A DNA stretch of 64,000 bases from Clostridium chrysemydis (GTDB taxonomy: Bacteria; Bacillota; Clostridia; Clostridiales; Clostridiaceae): NCBI RefSeq assembly GCF_015234215.1, contig NZ_JADEKP010000003.1, positions 186,001 to 250,000 on the forward strand. The letters run 5' to 3'. A program made the translations under genes and the position numbers. Below the pieces are notes generated by a model. That model did not search any database. It had not been told where the DNA came from and worked only from the letters and a program-made list of their open reading frames with translations. Numbering within the stretch: position 1 is the stretch's first letter; each line of letters starts with the position of its first letter. Positions 54,006 to 61,961 of the stretch are shown in pieces.

Positions 54006-55208
54006 ATGGAAAAAATACTTTGGAAAGAAAATAAAATGCCTAAAAATGAAAACGATGTCTCAAGCTTTTTAAAGGAAGATGAGATAAAGAAAGTAAGAGA
54101 GTTTCATAGGAGTTTCCCAAAATATGAAGAGACTCCACTAGTAGAACTTAAAAATTTAGCAAAAAATATAGGACTTAAAGATATGTTTGTAAAAGATGAA
54201 TCTTATAGATTTGGACTAAATGCTTTTAAAGTATTAGGTGGATCTTATGCTATGGGAAGATACCTTGCAGATAGATTAAATCTTGATATATCTGAACTTC
54301 CTTATAATAGATTAACTTCTGATGAAATAAGAGAAAAGCTTGGAGATATCGTCTTTGTAACGGCAACAGACGGTAACCACGGTAGAGGAGTTGCTTGGAC
54401 TGCAAATAAATTAAAACAAAAATCAGTAGTTTATATGCCAAAGGGATCTTCTTTAAAGAGATTACAAAATATAAAAAACGAGGGAGCAGAAGCTAGTATA
54501 ACAGATATGAACTATGATGATGCTGTAAGACTTGCAGATAAATATGCAAATGAGCATAACGGAGTAATGGTTCAAGATACTGCTTGGGAAGGATATGAAA
54601 AAATTCCAACTTGGATAATGCAAGGTTATGGAACTATGGCACTTGAAGCTAAGGAACAATTAGAAAAAATGGGTGTAGACAGACCAACTCATATATTTGT
54701 TCAAGCTGGTGTAGGATCTTTAGCTGGAGCTGTACAAGGTGTCTTTGCAGAAATTTTCAAAGAAAATTGCCCTAAAACTGTAATAGTTGAAGCAAATTTA
54801 GCAGATTGTTTCTACAAATCAGCAGAAGCTGCAGATGGAAAACCTAGAATAGTTGGAGGAGATATGCAAACTATAATGGCTGGACTTGCTTGTGGTGAAC
54901 CAAATACTATAGGTTTTGAAGTATTAAAACAATATTCAACTGCTTTTGTATCTTGTCCTGACTGGGTATCTGCAAAAGGAATGAGAATACTAGGAAACCC
55001 AATGAAAGAAGATAGAAGAGTTATTTCAGGGGAATCTGGTGCTGTAACTACTGGTCTTTTATATGAAATTATGACTAATGAGGATTATAAAGACCTTAAA
55101 GAAAAATTAGAATTAGATGAAAATTCTAAAGTCTTATTATTTAGTACAGAAGGAGATACTGATCCTGAAAAATATAGAGAAATAGTTTGGGATAATTCAG
55201 TAGAATAA
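54006..55208 (+). CDS. ygeX: Diaminopropionate ammonia-lyase
   Basis: A 400-residue PLP enzyme of the tryptophan-synthase-beta fold. PLP lysine Lys75 in DESYRFGLNAFKVLGGSY, TATDGNHGRGVAW, and glycine loop QAGVGSLAGAVQG. It splits 2,3-diaminopropionate to pyruvate and ammonia. In the uric-acid cluster diaminopropionate or its carbamoyl derivative is considered an intermediate, linking purine breakdown to pyruvate. TAGGAGG lies 7 bases upstream. Confidence 0.93.
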   Translation: MEKILWKENKMPKNENDVSSFLKEDEIKKVREFHRSFPKYEETPLVELKNLAKNIGLKDMFVKDESYRFGLNAFKVLGGSYAMGRYLADRLNLDISELPYNRLTSDEIREKLGDIVFVTATDGNHGRGVAWTANKLKQKSVVYMPKGSSLKRLQNIKNEGAEASITDMNYDDAVRLADKYANEHNGVMVQDTAWEGYEKIPTWIMQGYGTMALEAKEQLEKMGVDRPTHIFVQAGVGSLAGAVQGVFAEIFKENCPKTVIVEANLADCFYKSAEAADGKPRIVGGDMQTIMAGLACGEPNTIGFEVLKQYSTAFVSCPDWVSAKGMRILGNPMKEDRRVISGESGAVTTGLLYEIMTNEDYKDLKEKLELDENSKVLLFSTEGDTDPEKYREIVWDNSVE

Positions 55209-55237
55209 AATAACACCTAAATGGGGAGGTAAATGCT

Positions 55238-56425
55238 ATGATTTCAGAAAAAAGGAAGGATGAACTTATAAAAGTATGCCAAGAGCTTATAAGAGCACAA
55301 TCATTATCTGGCGAAGAAGAGAATGTTTGTGAAGTGTTAAAGGGTGTATTTAATAAATTCAAATTCGATGATTATTATATTGATGAATATGGGAATATAA
55401 TAGGCCATATCAAAGGGAAAAATAAAGGCAAGAAGATTCTATTTGATGCACATATAGATACAGTGCCAGTTCCTGACGATACTAAATGGAAGCATGCCCC
55501 ATTTAGCGGTGAAATAGATGATGGAAAAATATACGGCAGGGGCGCATCAGATATGAAAGGCCAGTTAGCTAGCATGATAGCTGGAGCTTCATTTTTTGCA
55601 GAAGATTTTAAGCGTGAGTTTGATGGAGATATTTTTGTAGCGGGAGTTGTTTTTGAAGAGATGTTTGAAGGCGTTTCAGCAAGAAAAATAAGCGAAGCTA
55701 TAAAGCCAGACTACGTAGTTATAGGGGAGTCTTCTGAACTTAATTTAAAGATAGGACAAAGAGGTAGAGCTGAGATTGTTTTAGAAACTTTCGGAAAGTC
55801 AGCTCACTCTGCAAATCCTAATGAAGGCGTAAATGCAGTATTAAAAATGATGAAATTAATTAATGAGATAGAAAAGATTGAAAACCCAAGGCATAAAATT
55901 TTAGGTGAGGGGATTTTAGTTCTTACAGATATTAAATCATCTCCTTACCCTGGTGCTTCAGTAGTACCTGATTATTGCAAGGCAACTTTTGATAGAAGAC
56001 TTTTAGTAGATGAAACTAAAGAAGATGTCTTAGAGCCTATAAAAGCTATTATAGAAAGAGTTTCAAAAGAGGATAGAGACTTAGAAGCTAGAGTTTCCTA
56101 TGCAAAAGATAAAAAGGTTTGCTATACAGGGGAAAATATAAGTGCAGAAAGATTTTTCCCAGCTTGGATTTTCAAAGAAGAAGATGAATTTGTAAAGATA
56201 GCCTTTGATGGCTTGAAAATGGCAGGGATAGATCCAAAGATAAGTCAATATTCATTCTGCACTAATGGTTCACATTATGCAGGTGAAGCTAAAATTCAAA
56301 CTATAGGGTTTGGGCCTTCTAAAGAAAAATTAGCCCACATTATAGATGAATATATAGAAATTGACGATTTAGTTAAAGGCGCTCTAGGCTATTACGGAAT
56401 ACTAAGATCTGTTTATAAAAAATAG
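55238..56425 (+). CDS. Second M20 family metallohydrolase (YgeY-like)
   Basis: A 395-residue paralogue of YgeY. Metal ligands in LFDAHIDTVPVPDD and GRGASDMKGQLASMI, AGVVFEEMFEG with the catalytic and metal-binding Glu pair, dimer domain KSAHSANPNEGVNAVLKMM. It has a longer loop and different C-terminus (SFCTNGSHYAGEAKIQTIGF), so it should act on another intermediate. GGGGAGG ribosome site; cotranscribed. Confidence 0.88.
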   Translation: MISEKRKDELIKVCQELIRAQSLSGEEENVCEVLKGVFNKFKFDDYYIDEYGNIIGHIKGKNKGKKILFDAHIDTVPVPDDTKWKHAPFSGEIDDGKIYGRGASDMKGQLASMIAGASFFAEDFKREFDGDIFVAGVVFEEMFEGVSARKISEAIKPDYVVIGESSELNLKIGQRGRAEIVLETFGKSAHSANPNEGVNAVLKMMKLINEIEKIENPRHKILGEGILVLTDIKSSPYPGASVVPDYCKATFDRRLLVDETKEDVLEPIKAIIERVSKEDRDLEARVSYAKDKKVCYTGENISAERFFPAWIFKEEDEFVKIAFDGLKMAGIDPKISQYSFCTNGSHYAGEAKIQTIGFGPSKEKLAHIIDEYIEIDDLVKGALGYYGILRSVYKK

Positions 56426-56437
56426 AAGGTGATTAAT

Positions 56438-58027
56438 TTGAATATATTAATAAAAAATGGATTTTTAGTTGATGGTAGTGGGAATTTAGGCGATTACTTA
56501 GATGTAATTATTAAAGATAAAAAGATTTTTAAAATCGGGAAAGACTTAAAAGCAGAGGGCTTTAAAGTAATCGATGCAAAAGATTTAGTAGTAGCACCTG
56601 GGTTTATAGATACTCACTCTCACAGTGATTTAAAGATATACGAAAATCCATACAATCAAATAAAGATAAGGCAAGGGGTAACTACTGAGGTTTTAGGTCA
56701 AGATGGTATTTCTATGGCACCATTACCAAAGGAGTATATATCACCTTGGAGGAAAAACTTAGCTGGACTTGATGGAGAATCAGATACTGTAAATTGGGAG
56801 TACGAAACTACAGATAACTACTTAAAAGCATTAGAAACTAATGGAGTTGGATTAAACGAGCTTTATTTAGTTCCTCACGGAAACGTAAGAATGGAAGCTA
56901 TGGGCCTTAGTAATAGAGAAGTAAATGATACTGATATAAAAAAGATGTGTGAAATTTTAAGAAGAGAGCTTAAATCTGGAGCCTTTGGACTTTCTACAGG
57001 CCTTATATATATGCCGTGTGCTTACTCTAATACTAATGAACTTATAGAACTTTGCAAAGTAGTAAAGGAGTTTGATGGAGTATTTGTAGTTCACCAGAGA
57101 AGTGAAGCTAACGAAATTATAAAATCAATGAAAGAAATTATAGAGATAGGTGAAAAGTCAAAAGTAAGAGTTCACTTTTCTCATTTTAAGATATGCGGAA
57201 AGAAAAACTGGAAGCATATAGACGAAGTTATAAAACTTTTAAAAGATGCTGAAGATAAGGGAATTAAAATAACTTTTGATCAATACCCTTATATTTCAGG
57301 AAGCACTATGCTAGGTGTTATTTTACCTCCTTGGGTTCACGATGGAGGAACAGACAAGCTAGTAGAAAGATTAAAGTCAAAAGAAATGAGAGAAAAGATG
57401 ATATATGATATGAAAAATGGAATTGAAGGCTGGGAAAACTTCCTAGAATTTATTCCACTTGATTCTATCTATATAACATCAGTTAAAACTTTAAAAAATA
57501 AAGACGTTATAGGGAAAAACCTTATAGAGATAGGCCGTATGAGAGAAAAAGATCCTTACAATGCAACATTCGATCTTCTTTTAGAAGAAGAAAATGCAGT
57601 TGGGATGTATGATTTTTACGGTAAAGAAGAACAAATAGTAAGATTTATGAAGTTAGATGAGCAAAATGTTTGTACTGATGGATTATTATCAGGAAAACCT
57701 CATCCTAGAGCTTACGGAGCTTTTCCAAGGATACTTGGAAGGTATGTAAGAGAACTTGAAGCTATAACCCTTGAAGAAGGAATTATGAAGATGTCACATA
57801 AGGCTGCTTTAGCCTTTGGGATAAAAGAAAGAGGACTTATAAAAGAAGGTTACTTTGGAGATATAGTTATCTTTAATAAAGATACTATTAAAGACACTGG
57901 AACTTTCGAAGATCCAACTAGATATCCAGAAGGAATACATTATGTAATTATAAATGGAGAGATAGTTCTTCAAAATGGTAAGTACAATGAGATAAAGGCA
58001 GGAAGAGTATTAAGAAAAGGTAGGTGA
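56438..58027 (+). CDS. N-acyl-D-amino-acid deacylase-type amidohydrolase
   Basis: A 529-residue amidohydrolase; TTG 56438 chosen because AGAAGGTG lies 6 bases upstream (GTG 56429 overlaps it). Metal motif GFIDTHSHSDL, VTTEVLGQDGISMAPLP, SGAFGLSTGLIYMPCAYSNT, HFSHFKICG and CTDGLLSGKPHPRAYGAFPR are D-aminoacylase features. In Escherichia coli the equivalent place has hydantoinase HyuA. Here it may cleave an N-acyl or ureido intermediate. The end of the preceding gene is only 12 bases away. Confidence 0.88.
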   Translation: MNILIKNGFLVDGSGNLGDYLDVIIKDKKIFKIGKDLKAEGFKVIDAKDLVVAPGFIDTHSHSDLKIYENPYNQIKIRQGVTTEVLGQDGISMAPLPKEYISPWRKNLAGLDGESDTVNWEYETTDNYLKALETNGVGLNELYLVPHGNVRMEAMGLSNREVNDTDIKKMCEILRRELKSGAFGLSTGLIYMPCAYSNTNELIELCKVVKEFDGVFVVHQRSEANEIIKSMKEIIEIGEKSKVRVHFSHFKICGKKNWKHIDEVIKLLKDAEDKGIKITFDQYPYISGSTMLGVILPPWVHDGGTDKLVERLKSKEMREKMIYDMKNGIEGWENFLEFIPLDSIYITSVKTLKNKDVIGKNLIEIGRMREKDPYNATFDLLLEEENAVGMYDFYGKEEQIVRFMKLDEQNVCTDGLLSGKPHPRAYGAFPRILGRYVRELEAITLEEGIMKMSHKAALAFGIKERGLIKEGYFGDIVIFNKDTIKDTGTFEDPTRYPEGIHYVIINGEIVLQNGKYNEIKAGRVLRKGR

Positions 58028-58035
58028 ATATCTAA

Positions 58036-59364
58036 ATGTTTATTTTAGGAAACGGTAGATTAATAACTCAAAACAAAGAAAACCCATTTATAGAAGATGG
58101 TGCTGTAGTTATTGATGGAAAAGAGATTATTGACTTTGGTAAGACAGAAGATATTAAAAGAAAATATGAAAATGCAGAGTTTAAAGATGTAGATAATATG
58201 GTTATAATGCCAGGCCTAATTAATACCCACGGTCACATATACAGTGCATTTGCAAGAGGAATGAACTTAGATGGACCTGTATCTAAAGATTTTGTAGACA
58301 TACTTAATAATCTTTGGTGGAGACTAGATAGAACTCTTAATTTAGAAGATATAAAATATAGCGCGTATGCTTCTTTAATGGATAGTTTAAAGTATGGCGT
58401 TACAACATTTTTTGATCACCACGCTAGCCCAAATGCCGTAGAAGGAAGCCTTCAAACTATAAGCAAAGTAGGAGAAGAACTTGGAATTAGAACTTCTTTA
58501 TGCTACGAGGTATCAGATAGGGATGGAGAAGAAATCTTAAATCAAGGCATAAAAGAAAATGTAGATTATATAAAATATTGCAAAGAAGATAAGAGTAATA
58601 TGAAATCAGCACTTTTTGGAATGCATGCAAGTTTTACTTTATCAGATGAATCGTTAAATAAATGCGTAGAAGCTTCTAAAGGTTTAGATTGTGGATACCA
58701 TATTCACGTAGCAGAAGGAATTAAAGATGAAGAAGACTGTATTGAAAAACACGATAAGAGAGTTTTAGAAAGACTAAAAGAATTTAAAATTTTAGGACCA
58801 AAAACTTTAGCAATCCATTGTATTCATGCAGATGAGGATGAAGTTGAAATCTTAAAAGAAACTGAGACTTCTGTAGTTCATAACCCAGAATCAAATATGG
58901 GAAATGCAGTTGGAGTATCTCCAGTTATAAAATTCATGAAAAATGGAATAACTGTAGGGCTTGGAACTGACGGGTACACTCAAGATATGTTTGAATCAAT
59001 GAAAGTTGCAAACCTTATTCACAAACATCATTTAAGAAACCCATCAGTAGCTTGGGGAGAAACTCCTGAGATGCTATTTATAAATAATAGACGCATTGCA
59101 GAGAAAAACTTTAAAGGTAGGTTTGGAATTATAGAAAAGGGCGCAAATGCTGACGTAATAGTAGTTGATTATGATCCTTTAACACCTTTAAATGGAACAA
59201 ATTATAATTCACATATTCTTTTTGGAATGATGGGTAAATCAGTTGATACTACTATAATTAATGGTAAAACAGTAGTAGAAAAAGGAAAGATTTTAAATGT
59301 AAATGAAAGAGAAATTCTTAAAAAATCAAGAGAATTAAGCTCTAAACTATGGAATAGAATTTAA
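58036..59364 (+). CDS. ssnA: Aminohydrolase SsnA
   Basis: A 442-residue amidohydrolase with the SsnA/guanine-deaminase pattern: PGLINTHGHIYSAFARGMNL, FFDHHASPNAVEG, YHIHVAEGIKDEED, AIHCIHADEDEVEIL, HNPESNMGNAVGV and GLGTDGYTQDMF. Its neighbourhood (ygeY/W/X, xdh) is that of SsnA in the yge/ygf cluster, where it is one of the genes required for uric-acid use. Eight bases after the previous stop. Confidence 0.92.
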   Translation: MFILGNGRLITQNKENPFIEDGAVVIDGKEIIDFGKTEDIKRKYENAEFKDVDNMVIMPGLINTHGHIYSAFARGMNLDGPVSKDFVDILNNLWWRLDRTLNLEDIKYSAYASLMDSLKYGVTTFFDHHASPNAVEGSLQTISKVGEELGIRTSLCYEVSDRDGEEILNQGIKENVDYIKYCKEDKSNMKSALFGMHASFTLSDESLNKCVEASKGLDCGYHIHVAEGIKDEEDCIEKHDKRVLERLKEFKILGPKTLAIHCIHADEDEVEILKETETSVVHNPESNMGNAVGVSPVIKFMKNGITVGLGTDGYTQDMFESMKVANLIHKHHLRNPSVAWGETPEMLFINNRRIAEKNFKGRFGIIEKGANADVIVVDYDPLTPLNGTNYNSHILFGMMGKSVDTTIINGKTVVEKGKILNVNEREILKKSRELSSKLWNRI

Positions 59365-59397
59365 TCTAAAAGATTAAAGATAAAAGGGGATATGTGT

Positions 59398-60759
59398 ATG
59401 AGGTTATTTATAAAAAATATAGACACATTAGTTACTTGTGATGATAGTGATAACGTTTTGAAAAATGTAAATGTTTTTATTGAAAACGGGGTTATTAAAC
59501 ACATAGGTAAAGAAACTTTTGAAAGTGATGAAATAATAGATGGGAAAGATATGATTGTTTATCCAGGACTTATCAATACACATCACCATCTATATCAAAC
59601 TTTCACAAGGAATTTACCAGAGGTTCAAAATATGGAGTTATTCCCTTGGCTTAAATATCTATACGAAATCTGGAAAGGTCTAGATGAAGAAAGTATAAGA
59701 TATAGCAGCATGACGGGGCTTTCAGAACTATTAAAATGTGGGTGTACAACTTGTTTTGATCATCATTATGTTTTTCCAGAAAATGCAGGTAATACTTTAA
59801 TAGACACTCAATTTGAAGTAGCATCCAGGCTTGGAATAAGGATGCACGCTTCAAGAGGAAGTATGGACCTTAGCAAAAAAGATGGAGGACTACCGGGAGA
59901 TTCAGTTGTTCAAGATATTGATACTATATTATACGATTCTGAAAGGATAGTTAAAAAGTATCACGATAATAACAGATTTTCAATGAGACAAGTTGCATTA
60001 GCTCCTTGTTCACCATTTAGTGTATCAAAAGAGCTTTTAAAAGAATCTGCTATTCTTGCAAGGAAACTAAATGTAAGACTTCATACACATCTAGCCGAAA
60101 CTTTAGATGAAGAAAACTTCACTTTAGAAAAATATAAAATGAGACCTTTAGAATATATGGAAAGCTTAGGATGGATAGGTGAAGATGTGTGGTTTGCCCA
60201 CGGGATCCATTTTAATGATGAAGAAATTAAAAGATTAAAAGAAACTAAAACAGGAGTTGCACATTGTCCTATATCAAATATGAAATTATCTTCTGGGATA
60301 GCAAGAATTCCAGAAATGATAGATTTAGATATTCCAGTAGGACTAGCTGTGGATGGAAGTGCAAGTAATGATGGTTCTAATCTTTTAGAGGAAATAAGGG
60401 TAGCTTATTTGCTTCATAGATTAAAGTGGTCAAGTAAAGCACCTACAGGATATGACATTTTAAAGCTTGCAACTAAAGGTAGCGCAAGAATTTTAGGTAG
60501 AACAGACATAGGTCAAATAAAAGAATCTATGGCTGGTGATTTATTTATGATAAATAAAAATAGAATTGAGCTAGTTGGTACAAGCTATGATCCTAAATCT
60601 TTACTTGGAACAGTAGGGTTTAAGGGAAGCGTTGATTATACAATCGTTAATGGAAAGATAGTAGTAAAAGGCGGAAGACTTGTAAATATAGATGAGGAAA
60701 AGATTATCTATAAAGCAAATGAAGCTGTGACTAGACTTATAAACAAATCAAAAATATAG
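59398..60759 (+). CDS. 8-oxoguanine/guanine deaminase-type amidohydrolase
   Basis: A 453-residue enzyme; ATG 59398 fits AAAGGGG with 8-base spacing better than ATG 59392. NTHHHLYQTFTRNLPEVQNM, CFDHHYVFPENAGN, HTHLAETLDEENF, FAHGIHFNDEE, HCPISNMKLSSG and GLAVDGSASNDGSNLLEE match 8-oxoguanine deaminases. It would convert 8-oxoguanine to urate or guanine to xanthine, feeding the pathway. Confidence 0.9.
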   Translation: MRLFIKNIDTLVTCDDSDNVLKNVNVFIENGVIKHIGKETFESDEIIDGKDMIVYPGLINTHHHLYQTFTRNLPEVQNMELFPWLKYLYEIWKGLDEESIRYSSMTGLSELLKCGCTTCFDHHYVFPENAGNTLIDTQFEVASRLGIRMHASRGSMDLSKKDGGLPGDSVVQDIDTILYDSERIVKKYHDNNRFSMRQVALAPCSPFSVSKELLKESAILARKLNVRLHTHLAETLDEENFTLEKYKMRPLEYMESLGWIGEDVWFAHGIHFNDEEIKRLKETKTGVAHCPISNMKLSSGIARIPEMIDLDIPVGLAVDGSASNDGSNLLEEIRVAYLLHRLKWSSKAPTGYDILKLATKGSARILGRTDIGQIKESMAGDLFMINKNRIELVGTSYDPKSLLGTVGFKGSVDYTIVNGKIVVKGGRLVNIDEEKIIYKANEAVTRLINKSKI

Positions 60760-60784
60760 AGGAAAACTAAGGGGAGTGTTTATT

Positions 60785-61873
60785 ATGGCAAATTTAAAAG
60801 TAAAAATCTATAAAATGGAATTTGAAAACCCAGTATTTACAGCAGCAGGACCTGGAGCAAAAGATGGTGACCTTTGCGTAGAAGCAGTTAAAGGAGGAGC
60901 TGGAGGCTTAGTTACAAAAACTATATCAGTAGATCCAGCACCAGTTCCAAGACCTTGTATGGGAAAAACTAATTCAGGATTTTTAAATACTGAATTGTGG
61001 TCTGAACTTCCAAAGGAACAATGGATAGAAAAAGAATATAAAAGAGCAAAAGAAGCTGGAGTTCCTATGATAGTTAGTATGGGATATACAGCAGACCAAA
61101 TTAAAAAAGTAGCACCACTTGTAAAACCTTACGCTGATGCAGTTGAACTTTCAACTCACTACGTAGGAACAGATATAGCACCAATCGTTGATGCTATGAA
61201 GGCTGCAAAAGCTGCTTTAGATTGCCCTGTATTTATGAAAATGAGTCCACACACTGACATTCAAAAAATAGCTAAAGCTCTAGAAGAAGCTGGAGCTGAC
61301 GGGTTAGTTATGATTAACTCATTAGGACCATGTATGGCAATAGATGTAGATAGTGGTTACCCAATAATGGGAAGTGAAAAAGGATATGGATGGCTTTCAG
61401 GTTCACCAATAAGACCTGTAGCTATAAGAAATATATATGATGCTTCAAAAGTTATAAACATTCCAATCATAGGGGTTGGAGGAGTAACTTCAGGAAGAGA
61501 TGCAGCAGAAATGCTTATGGCAGGTGCTAGCGCTGTTGAAGTTTGTACAGAGGCAATCCTTAAAGGACCTAAAGTATATGGAAAAATAGCTAAAGAATTA
61601 GATGAATTCTTAGATAGCCACGGATATAAAGATGTAAATGAAATCATAGGTTTAGCTCATAAAAAAGCTGATGATAGACACTTTAGAACTAACGCTATCC
61701 CTCCTGTAGTAGACCAAGACTTATGTATTAAATGCGGTCAATGTAAAATAAGTTGTGTGTACGATGCTATAGAAATAGGGGATGAATTAGTAATAGATTC
61801 CGATAAATGCTTTGGATGTGGACTTTGCGTAACTAGATGTCCAAAGGGTGCATTATCTATTCAATATGTTTAA
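60785..61873 (+). CDS. PreA/dihydroorotate-dehydrogenase-like Fe-S flavoprotein
   Basis: A 362-residue protein from ATG 60785. FMN-barrel with NPVFTAAGPGAKDGDL, KGGAGGLVTKTISVDPAP, MSMGYTADQ region, GADGLVMINSLGP and IPIIGVGGVTSGRDAAEMLM. C-terminal two [4Fe-4S] clusters: CIKCGQCKISC and CFGCGLCVTRCPKGA. The plan is that of the PreA half of dihydropyrimidine dehydrogenase. It may reduce a purine-derived ring or transfer electrons for the xanthine dehydrogenase. No PreT-like partner gene is seen. Confidence 0.88.
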   Translation: MANLKVKIYKMEFENPVFTAAGPGAKDGDLCVEAVKGGAGGLVTKTISVDPAPVPRPCMGKTNSGFLNTELWSELPKEQWIEKEYKRAKEAGVPMIVSMGYTADQIKKVAPLVKPYADAVELSTHYVGTDIAPIVDAMKAAKAALDCPVFMKMSPHTDIQKIAKALEEAGADGLVMINSLGPCMAIDVDSGYPIMGSEKGYGWLSGSPIRPVAIRNIYDASKVINIPIIGVGGVTSGRDAAEMLMAGASAVEVCTEAILKGPKVYGKIAKELDEFLDSHGYKDVNEIIGLAHKKADDRHFRTNAIPPVVDQDLCIKCGQCKISCVYDAIEIGDELVIDSDKCFGCGLCVTRCPKGALSIQYV

Positions 61874-61961
61874 CAACTTAAATTGATTTTTTGAGATGTC
61901 AAATCTTTTGCTTGGCATCTCCTATACATAATTATTTATGAATTATGAGGGGAGGTAAATT